A stretch of 64,000 nt of DNA, from assembly GCF_002561455.1 (NCBI RefSeq), contig NZ_NTUP01000011.1:62001-126000 (forward strand), written 5' to 3'. How positions within the stretch are numbered: position 1 is the stretch's first letter; the number at the start of each line of letters is the position of its first letter. Origin of the DNA: Bacillus sp. AFS015802. Its GTDB lineage: Bacteria; Bacillota; Bacilli; Bacillales; Bacillaceae_B. The notes under the pieces were generated by a model, which searched no databases, was not told the DNA's origin, and was given only the letters and a program-made list of their open reading frames with translations. A program made the translations under genes and the position numbers. This document shows, piece after piece, positions 47,331 to 56,876 of this stretch.

Positions 47331-47942
47331 TCACCTTTTTCGAATCAATTCAAATGAATCGGATAATGGTTTGGTATACATCTGACCGGCAAGGCGTCCC
47401 ACCGGCTTGAGTTTCTCTGAGTCTATCTTTCCATCGTAATAAAGTGCATCATTGATCCTGACACACTCCACCTTCCCGATGACTAGGCTCCCGGCACCAG
47501 GATGATCGCCGAAGTGAAGGACCTCATGAAGAACGCACTCCAATTGAACCTTGCTTTCGGATACTCCCGGTGGCTTGACGGTGATGGACTCTTTCTTCGT
47601 CAGACCGACCTGTTCGAATTCATCCACATCCGGGTCAAATTCAATGGCACAGTTATTCATTTCCTCCACAAACTCTTCACTGACGATATTGATGACGAAT
47701 TCCTTCGTTTTCTCGATGTTTTCGAGGGTATCCTTTTTGCTGCCATCCTTTCCTCTTCTCATGGGTGAGAAGCAAACGAGCATGGGCTCTGCACAAATCG
47801 CCGTAAAGAAGCTGTAAGGGGCAAGATTCGCATTCCCCTTTTCATCCAGGGATGAGACGAAGGCGATCGGACGGGGCAAAATCGAGCCGATCATCAGTTT
47901 ATAGGCGGACTGCCACTCGAGCGTCTGGGGTTTGATATCCAC
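47331..47942 (-). CDS. FMN-binding flavin reductase-like protein (DIM6/NTAB family)
   Basis: 203 residues with the split-barrel FMN fold: LMIGSILPRPIAFVSSLDEKGNANLAPYSFFTAICAEPMLVCF, then TLENIEKTKEFVINIV and VQLECVLHEVLHFGDH. Family members reduce or bind flavins, or act on aromatic compounds with a partner oxygenase. Here it sits directly between the aminotransferase (1 bp) and FAH (6 bp) genes in the homogentisate cluster, so it should have a role in aromatic breakdown; which one is unknown. Confidence 0.85.
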   Translation of the reverse strand: MDIKPQTLEWQSAYKLMIGSILPRPIAFVSSLDEKGNANLAPYSFFTAICAEPMLVCFSPMRRGKDGSKKDTLENIEKTKEFVINIVSEEFVEEMNNCAIEFDPDVDEFEQVGLTKKESITVKPPGVSESKVQLECVLHEVLHFGDHPGAGSLVIGKVECVRINDALYYDGKIDSEKLKPVGRLAGQMYTKPLSDSFELIRKR

Positions 47943-49052
47943 TTAATTCACCCCTCTGTTTTGCAAAATGTCTTTCATTGCTTCAACGAATCGCTTGTTA
48001 TCCTCTTCCGTTCCAATCGTGACCCGGACCGTTGTCGGATACCCGAGAAGCGTTCCCGAACGGACGACGAGCCCTCTTTTCACCAGCCCATAAGAGACCG
48101 TATCCCCATTCAATCCTGTGTCCACCATGATAAAGTTCGATTGAGATGGGAAATAAGATATGCCCATGCGGTCAAATTCCCTCTCCAAATAGAGACGCCC
48201 CTGTTCGTTCTTATGGGTGCACTCCCTGATAAACGCTTGGTCTTCCAGGGCAATGATCGCTGACTTCTGGGCTACGGTATTTACATTGAAGACGTCCTTC
48301 ACTTTTCGGAGCTGTTCAGCAATTTCCTCATTCATGACCCCGAAACCGACCCTTAACCCGGCAAGGCCGTATATTTTTGAAAATGTCCTGAGGACGATCA
48401 GATTTTCGAATGCAGGCAGGAGGGGCAGGGTTTCTAAATAGTCATCCGTTGTCACGTACTCCATATAGGCTTCATCCACCACCACCAGGATGTCTGGCGG
48501 CACGGTCTCGATAAACTGCAGGAGCTCTTTTTTCCCGACAATGGTTCCGGTCGGATTATTGGGGTTGCACACAAAGATCAGCTTCGTGTTTGGAGTGATA
48601 TGTTCCTGCATCCCCTGTAAGTCATGGGTTCCGTCTACAAGAGGCACGATGACCGGGGTGCCACCCTCCAGTAACACATTGGTCTGATACCTCGGAAACG
48701 TAACATCGGCCATGATAGCTTCATCACCGACGCTCAAATAGGCCCTCGTCAACAGCCGGATCACTTCATCAGAGCCGTTCCCGAATACGAGCTGTTCTTT
48801 CGGAACCCCCAGAAACGCTGAAACCTTATGACTAAGATCGACCGCTGCCCCGTCCGGATACAAAAACAGGTCGGTGCCATTTTCTTTAAACCACTGCTTC
48901 ACTTTCGGAGAGCAGCCGTAGATGTTTTCATTTTCGGACAGCTTTCTGATCGAGCTTAAGTTATGCTCCTTCTGCAAGTCTAAAAGCGTCTTTCCCAGCA
49001 CATATGGAGCGATATGCGTGACCGCTTCCCTTGTCTTGATCTTTAATGTCAT
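47943..49052 (-). CDS. HisC-like class I/II aminotransferase (probable aromatic aminotransferase)
   Basis: 369 residues, histidinol-phosphate aminotransferase family: KLSENENIYGCSPKVKQWFKEN, FGNGSDEVIRLLTRAYLSVGDEAIMADVTFPRY, FVCNPNNPTGTIVGKKELLQFIE, VVDEAYMEYV, PLP lysine in LRTFSKIYGLAGLRVGFG. Such HisC-like enzymes often accept Tyr and Phe. In a cluster with HPPD and homogentisate enzymes, tyrosine to 4-hydroxyphenylpyruvate is the likely job. Start at 49052 with GAGGG upstream; the frame is open 41 codons further but without family resemblance. Confidence 0.87.
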   Translation of the reverse strand: MTLKIKTREAVTHIAPYVLGKTLLDLQKEHNLSSIRKLSENENIYGCSPKVKQWFKENGTDLFLYPDGAAVDLSHKVSAFLGVPKEQLVFGNGSDEVIRLLTRAYLSVGDEAIMADVTFPRYQTNVLLEGGTPVIVPLVDGTHDLQGMQEHITPNTKLIFVCNPNNPTGTIVGKKELLQFIETVPPDILVVVDEAYMEYVTTDDYLETLPLLPAFENLIVLRTFSKIYGLAGLRVGFGVMNEEIAEQLRKVKDVFNVNTVAQKSAIIALEDQAFIRECTHKNEQGRLYLEREFDRMGISYFPSQSNFIMVDTGLNGDTVSYGLVKRGLVVRSGTLLGYPTTVRVTIGTEEDNKRFVEAMKDILQNRGVN

Positions 49053-49240
49053 ACATATACCCTCGCCTTCCTCATGGATGAAGGGGGTTGACTCACGCGT
49101 TAGCTTGTCTTCACGTCTTAATATCGTACCTTTCATTTGGACGATATTAATCATAGAAGCAGCTAATCTCTTCATGAGTTAACCCCCTGACCGGTTCCTT
49201 TGACCCCCGTTATATATGTTCTATTTATCTATTTTTTTGT

Positions 49241-50356
49241 TTATAGGTTTCCTCTGCGTTCCTGTTCGCGCTCGATGGATTCAAATAGTGCTTTGAAGTT
49301 TCCTTCCCCGAATCCCCTCGCCCCTTTACGTTGAATCACTTCGATGAACAGCGTAGGACGATCCACGATAGGTTTCGTGAAGATTTGAAGCAGGTAGCCC
49401 TCATCATCACGGTCTACTAAAATATTCAGCTCTTTGATTCTCGAAATCTCTTCATCAATTTCCCCCACACGTTCTGAAAGCATTTCGTAATAAGAATCCG
49501 GCGTGCTTAAGAACTCGACTCCATTCTCCTTCAGGATACCGACTGTTTTGACGATGTCCTCTGTCAGGATGGCAATATGCTGCACCCCTGGACCACCATA
49601 GAACTCTAGGTATTCCTGAATCTGTGATTTTCGTTTTCCTTCAGCGGGCTCATTGATCGGGAATTTAATGCGGCCGCCATTATGCATGACCTTCGACATA
49701 AGGGCTGAGTACTCCGTCGTAATATCTTCATTTGTGAAGTGACGCATTTCCTTGAATCCCATGACTTTCTCGTAATACTCCACCCATTCTTCCATTCGCT
49801 CAACGTTTCCGACTACGTGATCGACAGCGATGATACCGGCATCTTCATTTGTAAGGGCAGAATCGTACTTCTCGAAACCTGGCATGAAGATCCCTTTGTA
49901 ATCTTTACGTTCCACAAGTGTATGGATCGTGTCCCCATATGTACCAATGACGGCTTTCTTTACTTGTCCGTGATCATCTTCCATCGTCGAAGGAGGCATG
50001 ATTTCAATCGCCCCACGGGATACAGCGCCATTGTAAGCCTTTTCAATATCATCCACCACAAGGGCGATATCTTTGATGCCGTCTCCATGCTTCTTTACAA
50101 ACTGAGACACACGGCTGCCTTCGTGAAGGCTTCCCGTAATGAGCAATCGTACTTTGTTTTGCTGCAATACATAGGATACTGTGTCACGGTTTCCGGTTTC
50201 GAGCCCTGAGTAGGCAACTGTCTTAAAGCCGAATGCCGTACAGAAGAAATGAGCCGCTTGTTTCGCATTTCCCGTGTAGTACTCTAAATAGTCAACATCC
50301 CTTACTGGAAATACCTCTTCTACTTTTTCCTGTTTTCTCGCTACATTCTCTTGCAT
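49241..50356 (-). CDS. hppD: 4-hydroxyphenylpyruvate dioxygenase
   Basis: 371 residues, two VOC domains. Fe(II) ligands are in VDHVVGNVERMEEWVEYY, GPGVQHIAILTEDIVKTV and PTLFIEVIQRKGARGFGEGNFKALFESIEREQ. The C-terminal block is diagnostic for HPPD rather than hydroxymandelate synthase. Converts 4-hydroxyphenylpyruvate to homogentisate. First gene of the homogentisate unit; a single ACGTTAA motif (50374-50380) lies between a TATAAT-like -10 and the GGAGGGA ribosome site, resembling half of the PaaX-linked dyad. Confidence 0.96.
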   Translation of the reverse strand: MQENVARKQEKVEEVFPVRDVDYLEYYTGNAKQAAHFFCTAFGFKTVAYSGLETGNRDTVSYVLQQNKVRLLITGSLHEGSRVSQFVKKHGDGIKDIALVVDDIEKAYNGAVSRGAIEIMPPSTMEDDHGQVKKAVIGTYGDTIHTLVERKDYKGIFMPGFEKYDSALTNEDAGIIAVDHVVGNVERMEEWVEYYEKVMGFKEMRHFTNEDITTEYSALMSKVMHNGGRIKFPINEPAEGKRKSQIQEYLEFYGGPGVQHIAILTEDIVKTVGILKENGVEFLSTPDSYYEMLSERVGEIDEEISRIKELNILVDRDDEGYLLQIFTKPIVDRPTLFIEVIQRKGARGFGEGNFKALFESIEREQERRGNL

Positions 50357-50447
50357 CCTGATCCCTCCATTAAACGTTAATATATTCTGAATATTATAGT
50401 AAATTGTTTTATAAAACTTCTCAAGAGCGGCTAGTAAAGCTTAAACG

Positions 50448-50472
50448 CTTCTCTGTGGAAAAGCGTGTCCCC
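50448..50472 (-). terminator. weak hairpin after lpd gene
   Basis: ACGCTTTTCC/GAAGCGT hairpin between the E3 gene and the HPPD promoter; T tract poor. Confidence 0.4.
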
Positions 50473-50476
50473 CATT

Positions 50477-51904
50477 TCATCTGGCCGGTTCCTTTTTACG
50501 GGGAGGCATATGAACGGCATCCCCCTTTAATCCTTCGACCGCTTCAAGCAGACTTTCATTCATACTCGGGTGCGGATAGAGTGGAAAGCGAAAGTCCTCA
50601 TCCCTCGCCGCCATCTCAAGACCCAGCACACCTGATGAAATCAGCTCGGACGCGCCCTTCCCCATCATATGAATCCCAAGGATCATATCCGTTTCACTGT
50701 CTGACACGACCTTCACGAATCCATCCTTCTCACCTGTCAGCTGAGCGTACCCGTTGGCCCTGACAGGGTTCTCACTCACTGTGACCGAATAGCCTTCCCT
50801 GCGTGCTTCCTCTTCTGTAAGACCCGCCCACGCAATCGGAGGGCTCATCTGTACCACCATCGGCACAAACTGCAGATCCACTTCCACTTTAAGCCCCGCC
50901 ATTGCCTCAGCTGCTGCCTTCCCCTGTTTGATTGCCTTCACTGCGAGGGACGGACCTTCTGTCGCGTCCCCGATCGCCCAAATATGCGGAATGGAGGTCC
51001 GTCCCTCCCGATCCGTCCGGATATAGCCTTCCTCTTTCAGGTCCACACGGAGACGGTCAAGTCCAAGGTCTGGCAGGTTGGGCTTCACTTGTCCGCTCAC
51101 GACGAAATGAGATCCTTCGATGGAAACCGTCTCGCCATTTTCTTTTTCGAGGTCCACCATGACGTGTCCGTCCCTCTCACTTGCCGCTCGCAGAACGGAG
51201 TCCTTGATGACATTGATTTTATGCTTTTTCAACTGCCTGAACAGTTCTTTTGACAGGGCAGAGTCAAATGGAAGTCCTTTATTCAGGATGAGCGTGACAC
51301 GGCTTCCCAATATGGAGAAAACGGACGCCATTTCCAGTGAAATATAGTCTGTTCCATATACGATCAGTTCCCGCGGGAGCTCCTCCATCTCAAAAACCTG
51401 TCTTTCCTTCAGGACACGGTCAGCATTGAACTCAATCCCCTCCGGATAGTGAAATTCCCCTCCCGTTGCCACGATCGCCTCTTTGAAATTAAAAAGGGTA
51501 AACTCGTGACCATTTTCAACCCCGATACGGGATTCAGACAGGAAGGACGCAGACCCTTTAACGATCTCAACCCCATTCGCTTTACAAAGTGACTCCACCC
51601 CGGTTCGAAGCTGGGTGATTTTTTTATCTTTATAGAGTTGAAGAGCAGCAAGATTAGCTTCTGCTTCCCCGAACTCCATTCCCATTTCCTTCAGATGCTC
51701 CATCTTTTTAAATTCCTGGGCAAAATGGGTGAATACTTTGGAAGGGATGCATCCTTTGTTTAAGCAGGTCCCTCCAAGATCCTCCCGTTCGATCAAGGTC
51801 ACCTGTCTGCCGAGACACGCGGCCCTGATGGCTGCATGATAACCCCCGGGACCCCCTCCGATGACGACAACGTCTTTCTCTTCGGTAATCTCTCCCACTA
51901 CCAT
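50477..51904 (-). CDS. dihydrolipoyl dehydrogenase (E3)
   Basis: 475 residues. FAD motif VVIGGGPGGYHAAIRAA, redox disulfide GGTCLNKGCIPSK, NAD part YISLEMASVFSILGSRVTL, IWAIGDATEGPSLAVKA, and C-terminal active-site His in LYPHPSMNESLLEAVEG. Reoxidises the lipoyl group of the E2 encoded upstream with no gap. Last gene of the PheDH-E1-E2-E3 unit. It contains two exact copies of the 12-mer (50945 inverse, 50996 direct) and an 11/12 copy at 51165. Confidence 0.96.
   Translation of the reverse strand: MVVGEITEEKDVVVIGGGPGGYHAAIRAACLGRQVTLIEREDLGGTCLNKGCIPSKVFTHFAQEFKKMEHLKEMGMEFGEAEANLAALQLYKDKKITQLRTGVESLCKANGVEIVKGSASFLSESRIGVENGHEFTLFNFKEAIVATGGEFHYPEGIEFNADRVLKERQVFEMEELPRELIVYGTDYISLEMASVFSILGSRVTLILNKGLPFDSALSKELFRQLKKHKINVIKDSVLRAASERDGHVMVDLEKENGETVSIEGSHFVVSGQVKPNLPDLGLDRLRVDLKEEGYIRTDREGRTSIPHIWAIGDATEGPSLAVKAIKQGKAAAEAMAGLKVEVDLQFVPMVVQMSPPIAWAGLTEEEARREGYSVTVSENPVRANGYAQLTGEKDGFVKVVSDSETDMILGIHMMGKGASELISSGVLGLEMAARDEDFRFPLYPHPSMNESLLEAVEGLKGDAVHMPPRKKEPAR
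50945..50956. repeat. 12-mer (inverse) inside E3 gene
   Basis: Exact GAGGGACGGACC; encodes EGPSLA on the coding strand. Confidence 0.8.
50996..51007. repeat. 12-mer (direct) inside E3 gene
   Basis: Exact GGTCCGTCCCTC, 51 bp from the inverse copy and in another frame (REGRTS). Confidence 0.8.
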
Positions 51905-53089
51905 TTACATCAACTCCAAAAGCATGGATTGAGGCTCTTCAATCAAATCTCTTAAACGATTTGTAAATTTCACGGCCGTCCCGCCGTCTGCCACTCTGTG
52001 ATCAAAGGACATGGATATATTCATCATGGAGCGGACGACAATCTCATCATGTTCATTTACCATCGGACGCTTCTTCGTTTTATGAAAGGCGACGAGGGCG
52101 ACTTCCGGCTCATTAATGATCGGTGTCGCTCCGATCGAGCCGTTCAACGGTCCTACGTTACTGACCGTGAAGGTACCGCCTTTGATCTCTTTCATCGAGA
52201 GGCTCCCCTCCAGTGCTTTAACGGTCAGTTCCTTCATTTCAACGTGAATGTCCTTCATCGTTTTTCCTTCCACATGCCTGATGACAGGGACGATGAGCCC
52301 TTCATCCGTGTCAACGGCAATACCGATGTTGTGTTGAGACTGAAGCTCGACGCATTCTTCCTCTTCATTCAGGCGGGCATTGAAAATCGGAAACTCTTTC
52401 AAACAGACAGAAAGGGCTTTGATAAAATAGGCTCCCATGGAAACGGACCCGCCTCCCGCTTTCATCGTATCTTTCCAGACTAATAGATTCGTCACGTCGA
52501 TTTCTTCAAAATGGGTACAGTGGGGGATCGTTCTGAGCGACTGTGACATTTTGGACGCGATTTGTTTGCGTCTGCCCCGGAACGGGATGGTCTTCGCTTT
52601 CGTTTCTACTGATGCAAGAGGCGATACCGGTTGACGTTCTTCTGCCTGCCCGGAAGCCGTCGCACTTTCTCCTTTCATATAAAGGAGTACATCCTCATCA
52701 ACGATTCTACCCCCGGCTCCGGAACCCCTCACTTCTTCTATGTTGACACCATTTTCCCTGGCGATTTTCCTTGTATACGGTGAAGCCAGGATTCTTTTTG
52801 TCTTTACTATTTGAGTGGTTTCAGGCCCATTTCTCCGGCCCCCGGTCTGATTCCCGTTTTCTTTTTCCATCAACAGGACCGTCGATCCAACTGGAATCGT
52901 CTCTCCTTCATTTACCGTAAACTCCTTGATTACACCTGAAAATGGCGCAGGGATCTCCGCCGTCATTTTATCTGTTTGCACCTCTACCAGTGGTTGATCC
53001 GCTTTGACGATATCCCCCACTTTTACAAGAAAGTGATTGATATTGGCTTCGGTCATCCCTTCCCCGATATCATGAAGCTTAACTTCCAT
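51905..53089 (-). CDS. 2-oxoacid dehydrogenase E2 (lipoyl acyltransferase)
   Basis: 394 residues in three domains: one lipoyl domain with the modified lysine at 41 (VEVQTDKMTAEIP), a peripheral-subunit-binding domain (SPYTRKIARENGVNIEEVRGSGAGGRIVDEDVL), and the acyltransferase core with HRVADG (His364). General fold fits branched-chain, pyruvate or other 2-oxoacid complexes. Because the operon starts with a phenylalanine dehydrogenase, an arylpyruvate substrate giving phenylacetyl-CoA is proposed. Start ATG follows AAGGAGGGAG. Confidence 0.93.
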   Translation of the reverse strand: MEVKLHDIGEGMTEANINHFLVKVGDIVKADQPLVEVQTDKMTAEIPAPFSGVIKEFTVNEGETIPVGSTVLLMEKENGNQTGGRRNGPETTQIVKTKRILASPYTRKIARENGVNIEEVRGSGAGGRIVDEDVLLYMKGESATASGQAEERQPVSPLASVETKAKTIPFRGRRKQIASKMSQSLRTIPHCTHFEEIDVTNLLVWKDTMKAGGGSVSMGAYFIKALSVCLKEFPIFNARLNEEEECVELQSQHNIGIAVDTDEGLIVPVIRHVEGKTMKDIHVEMKELTVKALEGSLSMKEIKGGTFTVSNVGPLNGSIGATPIINEPEVALVAFHKTKKRPMVNEHDEIVVRSMMNISMSFDHRVADGGTAVKFTNRLRDLIEEPQSMLLELM

Positions 53090-53104
53090 GGACTCCCTCC
53101 TTGT

Positions 53105-54100
53105 CTAATAACGTGCCACTTTTTCCACTGCAGCAAGCACTCGCTTACTGTCAGGTAAATAGAAATCTTCAAATCCGAAATAAGGAACAGGGGTATCGAA
53201 CCCCGTTACCCGCTCAGTCGGCGCTTTCTGATATAAAAAGGATGTGTCATTGATAATCGCAAGCACATCATTTCCGACTCCCCCAGTGGCATGAGCTTCG
53301 TGGACAACCACCGTTCTCCCCGTTTTCTGGACAGAGCCTGAGATGAGGTCCTTATCAAGGGGATAGAGTGTTCTAAGATCGAGGACCTCACAGGAAATCC
53401 CTTTGTCCGCCGCTTCCCTGGCTGCTTCCTCCGCTACCTTTACCATCGCACCCCATGCAATGATCGTGACATCCTCACCCTCTGTGACCACTTTGCCCTT
53501 TCCGATTTCCACGGTGTACTTCTCTTCCGGTACTTCCTCTTTAGAAGACCTATAACATCTCATGGGCTCAAGGAACAGGACGGGATCCGGGTCCTCAATG
53601 GCAGCAATCAAGAGCCCCTTTGCATCATAAGGTGTTGCGGGACATACCACCTTGATCCCAGGCATATGAGTGAAAAGGGCCTCGGTACTGTCGGAATGGA
53701 TCTCAGGCGCACGGACTCCGGCGCCATAAGGGGCCCTGATGACCAGCGGACAGCTGAAATGCCCGAGGGTACGGGCGCGGATTCTGGAGGCATGAGTCAT
53801 GATTTGTTCGTAGGCAGGATAAATGAACCCTAAAAACTGAACCTCTGTCACGGGACGAAAGCCGTTCAATCCCATTCCGATGGCCGCCCCGATAAAGCCT
53901 GCTTCACTTAAGGGTGTATCAAGAACCCGGTCTTCTCCAAATTCCTGTTGCAGACCGTCAGTCGCTCGGAATACCCCACCATTCGTACCGATATCCTCAC
54001 CCATCAACAGAACATCTTCGTTTTCCTGAAGCATCACCCTCATCGCATCCGTAATGGCCTGAACCATTGTCAATGTCTTCATTTTCGTTAAGGTGCTCAT
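53105..54100 (-). CDS. 2-oxoacid dehydrogenase E1 beta
   Basis: 331 residues, transketolase-type: MVQAITDAMRVMLQENEDVLLMGEDIGTNGGVFRATDGL, DTPLSEAGFIGAAIGMGLNGFRPVTEVQFLGF, SRIRARTLGHFSCPLVIRAPYGAGVRAPEIHSDSTEALF, then VLDLRTLYPLDKDLI. Start at 54100 with GAGGGTGAG upstream, five bases after the E1 alpha stop. Forms the decarboxylase with E1 alpha. Confidence 0.95.
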   Translation of the reverse strand: MSTLTKMKTLTMVQAITDAMRVMLQENEDVLLMGEDIGTNGGVFRATDGLQQEFGEDRVLDTPLSEAGFIGAAIGMGLNGFRPVTEVQFLGFIYPAYEQIMTHASRIRARTLGHFSCPLVIRAPYGAGVRAPEIHSDSTEALFTHMPGIKVVCPATPYDAKGLLIAAIEDPDPVLFLEPMRCYRSSKEEVPEEKYTVEIGKGKVVTEGEDVTIIAWGAMVKVAEEAAREAADKGISCEVLDLRTLYPLDKDLISGSVQKTGRTVVVHEAHATGGVGNDVLAIINDTSFLYQKAPTERVTGFDTPVPYFGFEDFYLPDSKRVLAAVEKVARY

Positions 54101-54105
54101 TCTAC

Positions 54106-55167
54106 TCACCCTCTCAATTGCTCTAGGAGCTTTTCTTTTTGTTCCTGGATCGTCCACGTCGGGGTGGCAAATACATAATCGAAGATCACACTCGGATCTG
54201 CTGCCGGAAAGGCTTCCAGTTCCTCAACAGCCTGGTCGACTTCCTTCGCATACTCCGTCTGAACCGAGTTCATCCATTCCTCGTCGAACCAGCCTCTTTC
54301 TTTCATGAAGTTCGTTAAACGATCAAGTGGATCGTTATCCTTTCGACGATTCTCGCTTTCCTGCTGATCACGGTACTTCGTCGGATCATCGGCTGTCGTA
54401 TGGGCACCGTATCTCCATGTCACGGACTCGATCAAGGTAGGTCCGTCCCCGTTTCGTGCCCGCTCCAATGCTTTCATTGTTTCAAAATAAACAGCAAAAA
54501 TATCATTGCCGTCGATGCGTACGCTTGGAATGTCATAGGCAAGAGCTTTCTGGGCAATGGTTTTTGTTTTCATTTGCTTGTGAATGGGAACGGAGATGGC
54601 GTATTGATTATTTTGATTGAAAAAGACGACCGGGGCCTCCCAGACGCTTGCCAGATTCAATCCTTCATGAAAATCACCTTCAGATGTTGCACCGTCGCCA
54701 AAATACACAATGGCTGCATTCCGAGTCCCTTTCCTCTTCTCTGCGTAAGCCGCCCCCACCGCATGTGGAAGCTGGGTCGCAATCGGAATGCCTGGAGTGA
54801 AGATGTTCTTCCCTTCCGGGGGCACGCAGCCTTCATTGCGACCTTTCCAGAAAAGAAGGATGTGAAGCAGGGAGTGGCCGAACGTCATGGTGGCGCCATG
54901 ATCCCGGTAGGATGGGAACAACCAGTCCTTTTCCTGCAGGGCAAGGGCGCTCCCCACCTGGGATGCCTCCTGCCCTTCATACGGGGCATATGTCCCGATC
55001 CGACCCTGACGCTGAAGGCTTACCGCTTTACGATCAAAGGTGCGGATCCTGATTAGATGCCGGTAAAAGGTTCGGACCAAGTCTTCTGAAATGTCTTTTT
55101 CATACTCGCTTTGAATGAGCTGTCCTTGTTGATCCATGACCTGGACCAGTTGAAATTCCTCGATCAT
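54106..55167 (-). CDS. 2-oxoacid dehydrogenase E1 alpha
   Basis: 353 residues. Thiamine-diphosphate binding motif YFGDGATSEGDFHEGLNLASVWEAPVVFFNQNNQYAIS, opening RTFDRKAVSLQRQGRIGTYAPYEGQEASQVGSA, and the phosphorylation-loop-like RYGAHTTADDPTKYRD. Length fits branched-chain or pyruvate E1 alpha of Bacilli. Encoded 64 bp after phenylalanine dehydrogenase. A partial 12-mer (GGTCCGTCCC) lies at 54440. Confidence 0.95.
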   Translation of the reverse strand: MIEEFQLVQVMDQQGQLIQSEYEKDISEDLVRTFYRHLIRIRTFDRKAVSLQRQGRIGTYAPYEGQEASQVGSALALQEKDWLFPSYRDHGATMTFGHSLLHILLFWKGRNEGCVPPEGKNIFTPGIPIATQLPHAVGAAYAEKRKGTRNAAIVYFGDGATSEGDFHEGLNLASVWEAPVVFFNQNNQYAISVPIHKQMKTKTIAQKALAYDIPSVRIDGNDIFAVYFETMKALERARNGDGPTLIESVTWRYGAHTTADDPTKYRDQQESENRRKDNDPLDRLTNFMKERGWFDEEWMNSVQTEYAKEVDQAVEELEAFPAADPSVIFDYVFATPTWTIQEQKEKLLEQLRG

Positions 55168-55231
55168 TTCATCACCTCTTTGTAGCGCGTTATTGTTGGA
55201 GATTTGGGATAGATAAAAACGTGACTTAAAT

Positions 55232-56401
55232 TTACGTTCTCACCGACCACTTCGGACGCTTCGCATGGGAGAAGAAGCTGTTTCTTCTCGTGCGTGCATG
55301 GATCCGGTCCTCGCAGAAACGGTTGGCCGCTTCCACCGTGGTCATGTGCTGATTTGCTGACTGCAGATAAATATTCTGCAGACTGTTATAGATAGCACTC
55401 GTCTTTTGAAGGACACGTTCTTTGTTCGGCTCGTATAATTCGTCCGCCACCTGGATCAGGCCGCCTGCATTGACGATGTAATCCGGAGCGTACAGGATCC
55501 CTTTTTCATGAAGCTTCATGCCGTGTGAAAGATTCAATAATTGATTATTGGCCGATCCAACGACCGCTTTTACTTTTAGCTGATCCACCGTGTGATCATT
55601 GATGATTCCACCGATGGCACAAGGAACGAAGACGTCTGCATCGACAGAATAGATCTCTTCCCCTGATACGACCTTGAGGGCCGCTCCCATGCTTTTCGCT
55701 TTTGCAACCAGCTGATCGATCGACCTTTGGCTGATATCCGTTACATAAAGATCTGCTCCCTCTTCCAACAGACGCTCGGCTACTTTAAAACCTACTTTTC
55801 CAAGACCCTGAATCGCGTAGCTTTTACCGTGAAGATCTTTCGAACCCCACACGTTTTGATTTGTCGCCTGCAAGCCATAGATGACTCCCATGGCTGTCGG
55901 GATGGAAGAATCCCCGCTTCCTCCATACTCTTCATTGACGCCCACGATACAATTCGTTTCCTTCAGGGCATAAACGAAATCTTCAGGCGTGGTCCCCATA
56001 TCAGTCCCTGTATAAAATCGTCCGTTTAGGGATTCTACGAATTGACCGAAGGCACGGAACAGCTCCGGATGTTTGTCTTTTTCCGGATCTCCGATAATGA
56101 CCGCTTTCCCTCCACCAAAATCCACATCGGCTGCGGCACATTTATACGTCATGCCTTTGGATAGACGAAGGACGTCTTCAAGTGCTTCATCCACTGATGC
56201 ATAAGGTCTCATCCGGCACCCGCCAAGTGCTGGTCCAAGAGTGGTATTATGTATGGCGATGATGGCTTTGAGCCCTGTTTCTTCATCGTTGCAGAATACA
56301 ACCTGTTCATGGTTTTGTATTTTTTGGAACATATCCATATCATTTCCCCCTGCAAGCTCTCTATTTGTAACCGCTTTCACTTTTGTCGACACGTTAGCCA
56401 C
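55232..56401 (-). CDS. pdh: phenylalanine dehydrogenase
   Basis: 389 residues, Glu/Leu/Phe/Val dehydrogenase family. It matches PheDH of Sporosarcina/Lysinibacillus (recalled sequence) better than leucine dehydrogenase: [25 protein letters not shown] with catalytic Lys87/Lys99, [53 protein letters not shown], and the C-terminal [14 protein letters not shown] block. NAD-dependent deamination of Phe to phenylpyruvate. GTG start, eight bases after AAAGGAGG. It leads the E1-E2-E3 genes and follows the thioesterase gene by 38 bp. Confidence 0.88.
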   Translation of the reverse strand: MANVSTKVKAVTNRELAGGNDMDMFQKIQNHEQVVFCNDEETGLKAIIAIHNTTLGPALGGCRMRPYASVDEALEDVLRLSKGMTYKCAAADVDFGGGKAVIIGDPEKDKHPELFRAFGQFVESLNGRFYTGTDMGTTPEDFVYALKETNCIVGVNEEYGGSGDSSIPTAMGVIYGLQATNQNVWGSKDLHGKSYAIQGLGKVGFKVAERLLEEGADLYVTDISQRSIDQLVAKAKSMGAALKVVSGEEIYSVDADVFVPCAIGGIINDHTVDQLKVKAVVGSANNQLLNLSHGMKLHEKGILYAPDYIVNAGGLIQVADELYEPNKERVLQKTSAIYNSLQNIYLQSANQHMTTVEAANRFCEDRIHARTRRNSFFSHAKRPKWSVRT

Positions 56402-56439
56402 TTCGCTTCCTCCTTTTACTGCTGGTTATAAAAGTGAAT

Positions 56440-56835
56440 CTAGCTCTCTTTTATTCTTTCTTTGATTTTCTCTTTAGGGAGTACCACTTGCTTCACTTCC
56501 CCTTTACCGATGAGTCTGTCATTCTCTCTATCTCTGACAATCACTTCGGTGATGATGATGTTCCGCTCATATTTCTTGACGTTCGCTTTAATTTCAAGGA
56601 AGGAACCCGATTTCGCCGGAGCCATATGCCGGGCGGTTACCTTTGCCCCCATCCCTTCTTCGTGATCTTCCAAATAGGGCAGGATGATTTTCCTCGATGC
56701 CCATTCCATGTGATACACCATCGAAACCGTTGAATATACGGGGTGAACCACTTCTCCTTCAAACTGGGCATACATGCCGGGGGTTACTTCAGTCGTGACG
56801 ACACTTGTATGTCCTACCTCTAATCCAGACTTCAT
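56440..56835 (-). CDS. hotdog-fold thioesterase family protein (FlK-like)
   Basis: 131 residues. Hotdog pattern SVVTTEVTPGMYAQFEGEVVHPVYSTVSMVYHMEWASRK followed by GAKVTARHMAPAKSGSFLEIKANVKKYERNIIITEVIVRD, like fluoroacetyl-CoA or PaaI-type acyl-CoA thioesterases. First gene of the unit that continues into phenylalanine dehydrogenase. It could hydrolyse stalled CoA esters of the phenylacetyl-CoA route. Promoter and PaaX-linked dyad directly upstream. Confidence 0.78.
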   Translation of the reverse strand: MKSGLEVGHTSVVTTEVTPGMYAQFEGEVVHPVYSTVSMVYHMEWASRKIILPYLEDHEEGMGAKVTARHMAPAKSGSFLEIKANVKKYERNIIITEVIVRDRENDRLIGKGEVKQVVLPKEKIKERIKES

Positions 56836-56876
56836 TGCTTTCCCCCTTTAAACCAACGAATCATATATTTTTATAT

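Noticed and set aside
50477-55167. Naming E1/E2/E3 genes bkdA-bkdB-lpdV
   Set aside because: Sequence alone does not fix the substrate and the operon context points to arylpyruvates, so no symbol was given.
55232-56401. Leucine dehydrogenase
   Set aside because: The [19 protein letters not shown] and C-terminal RNSFFS...RPKW blocks fit phenylalanine dehydrogenase better.
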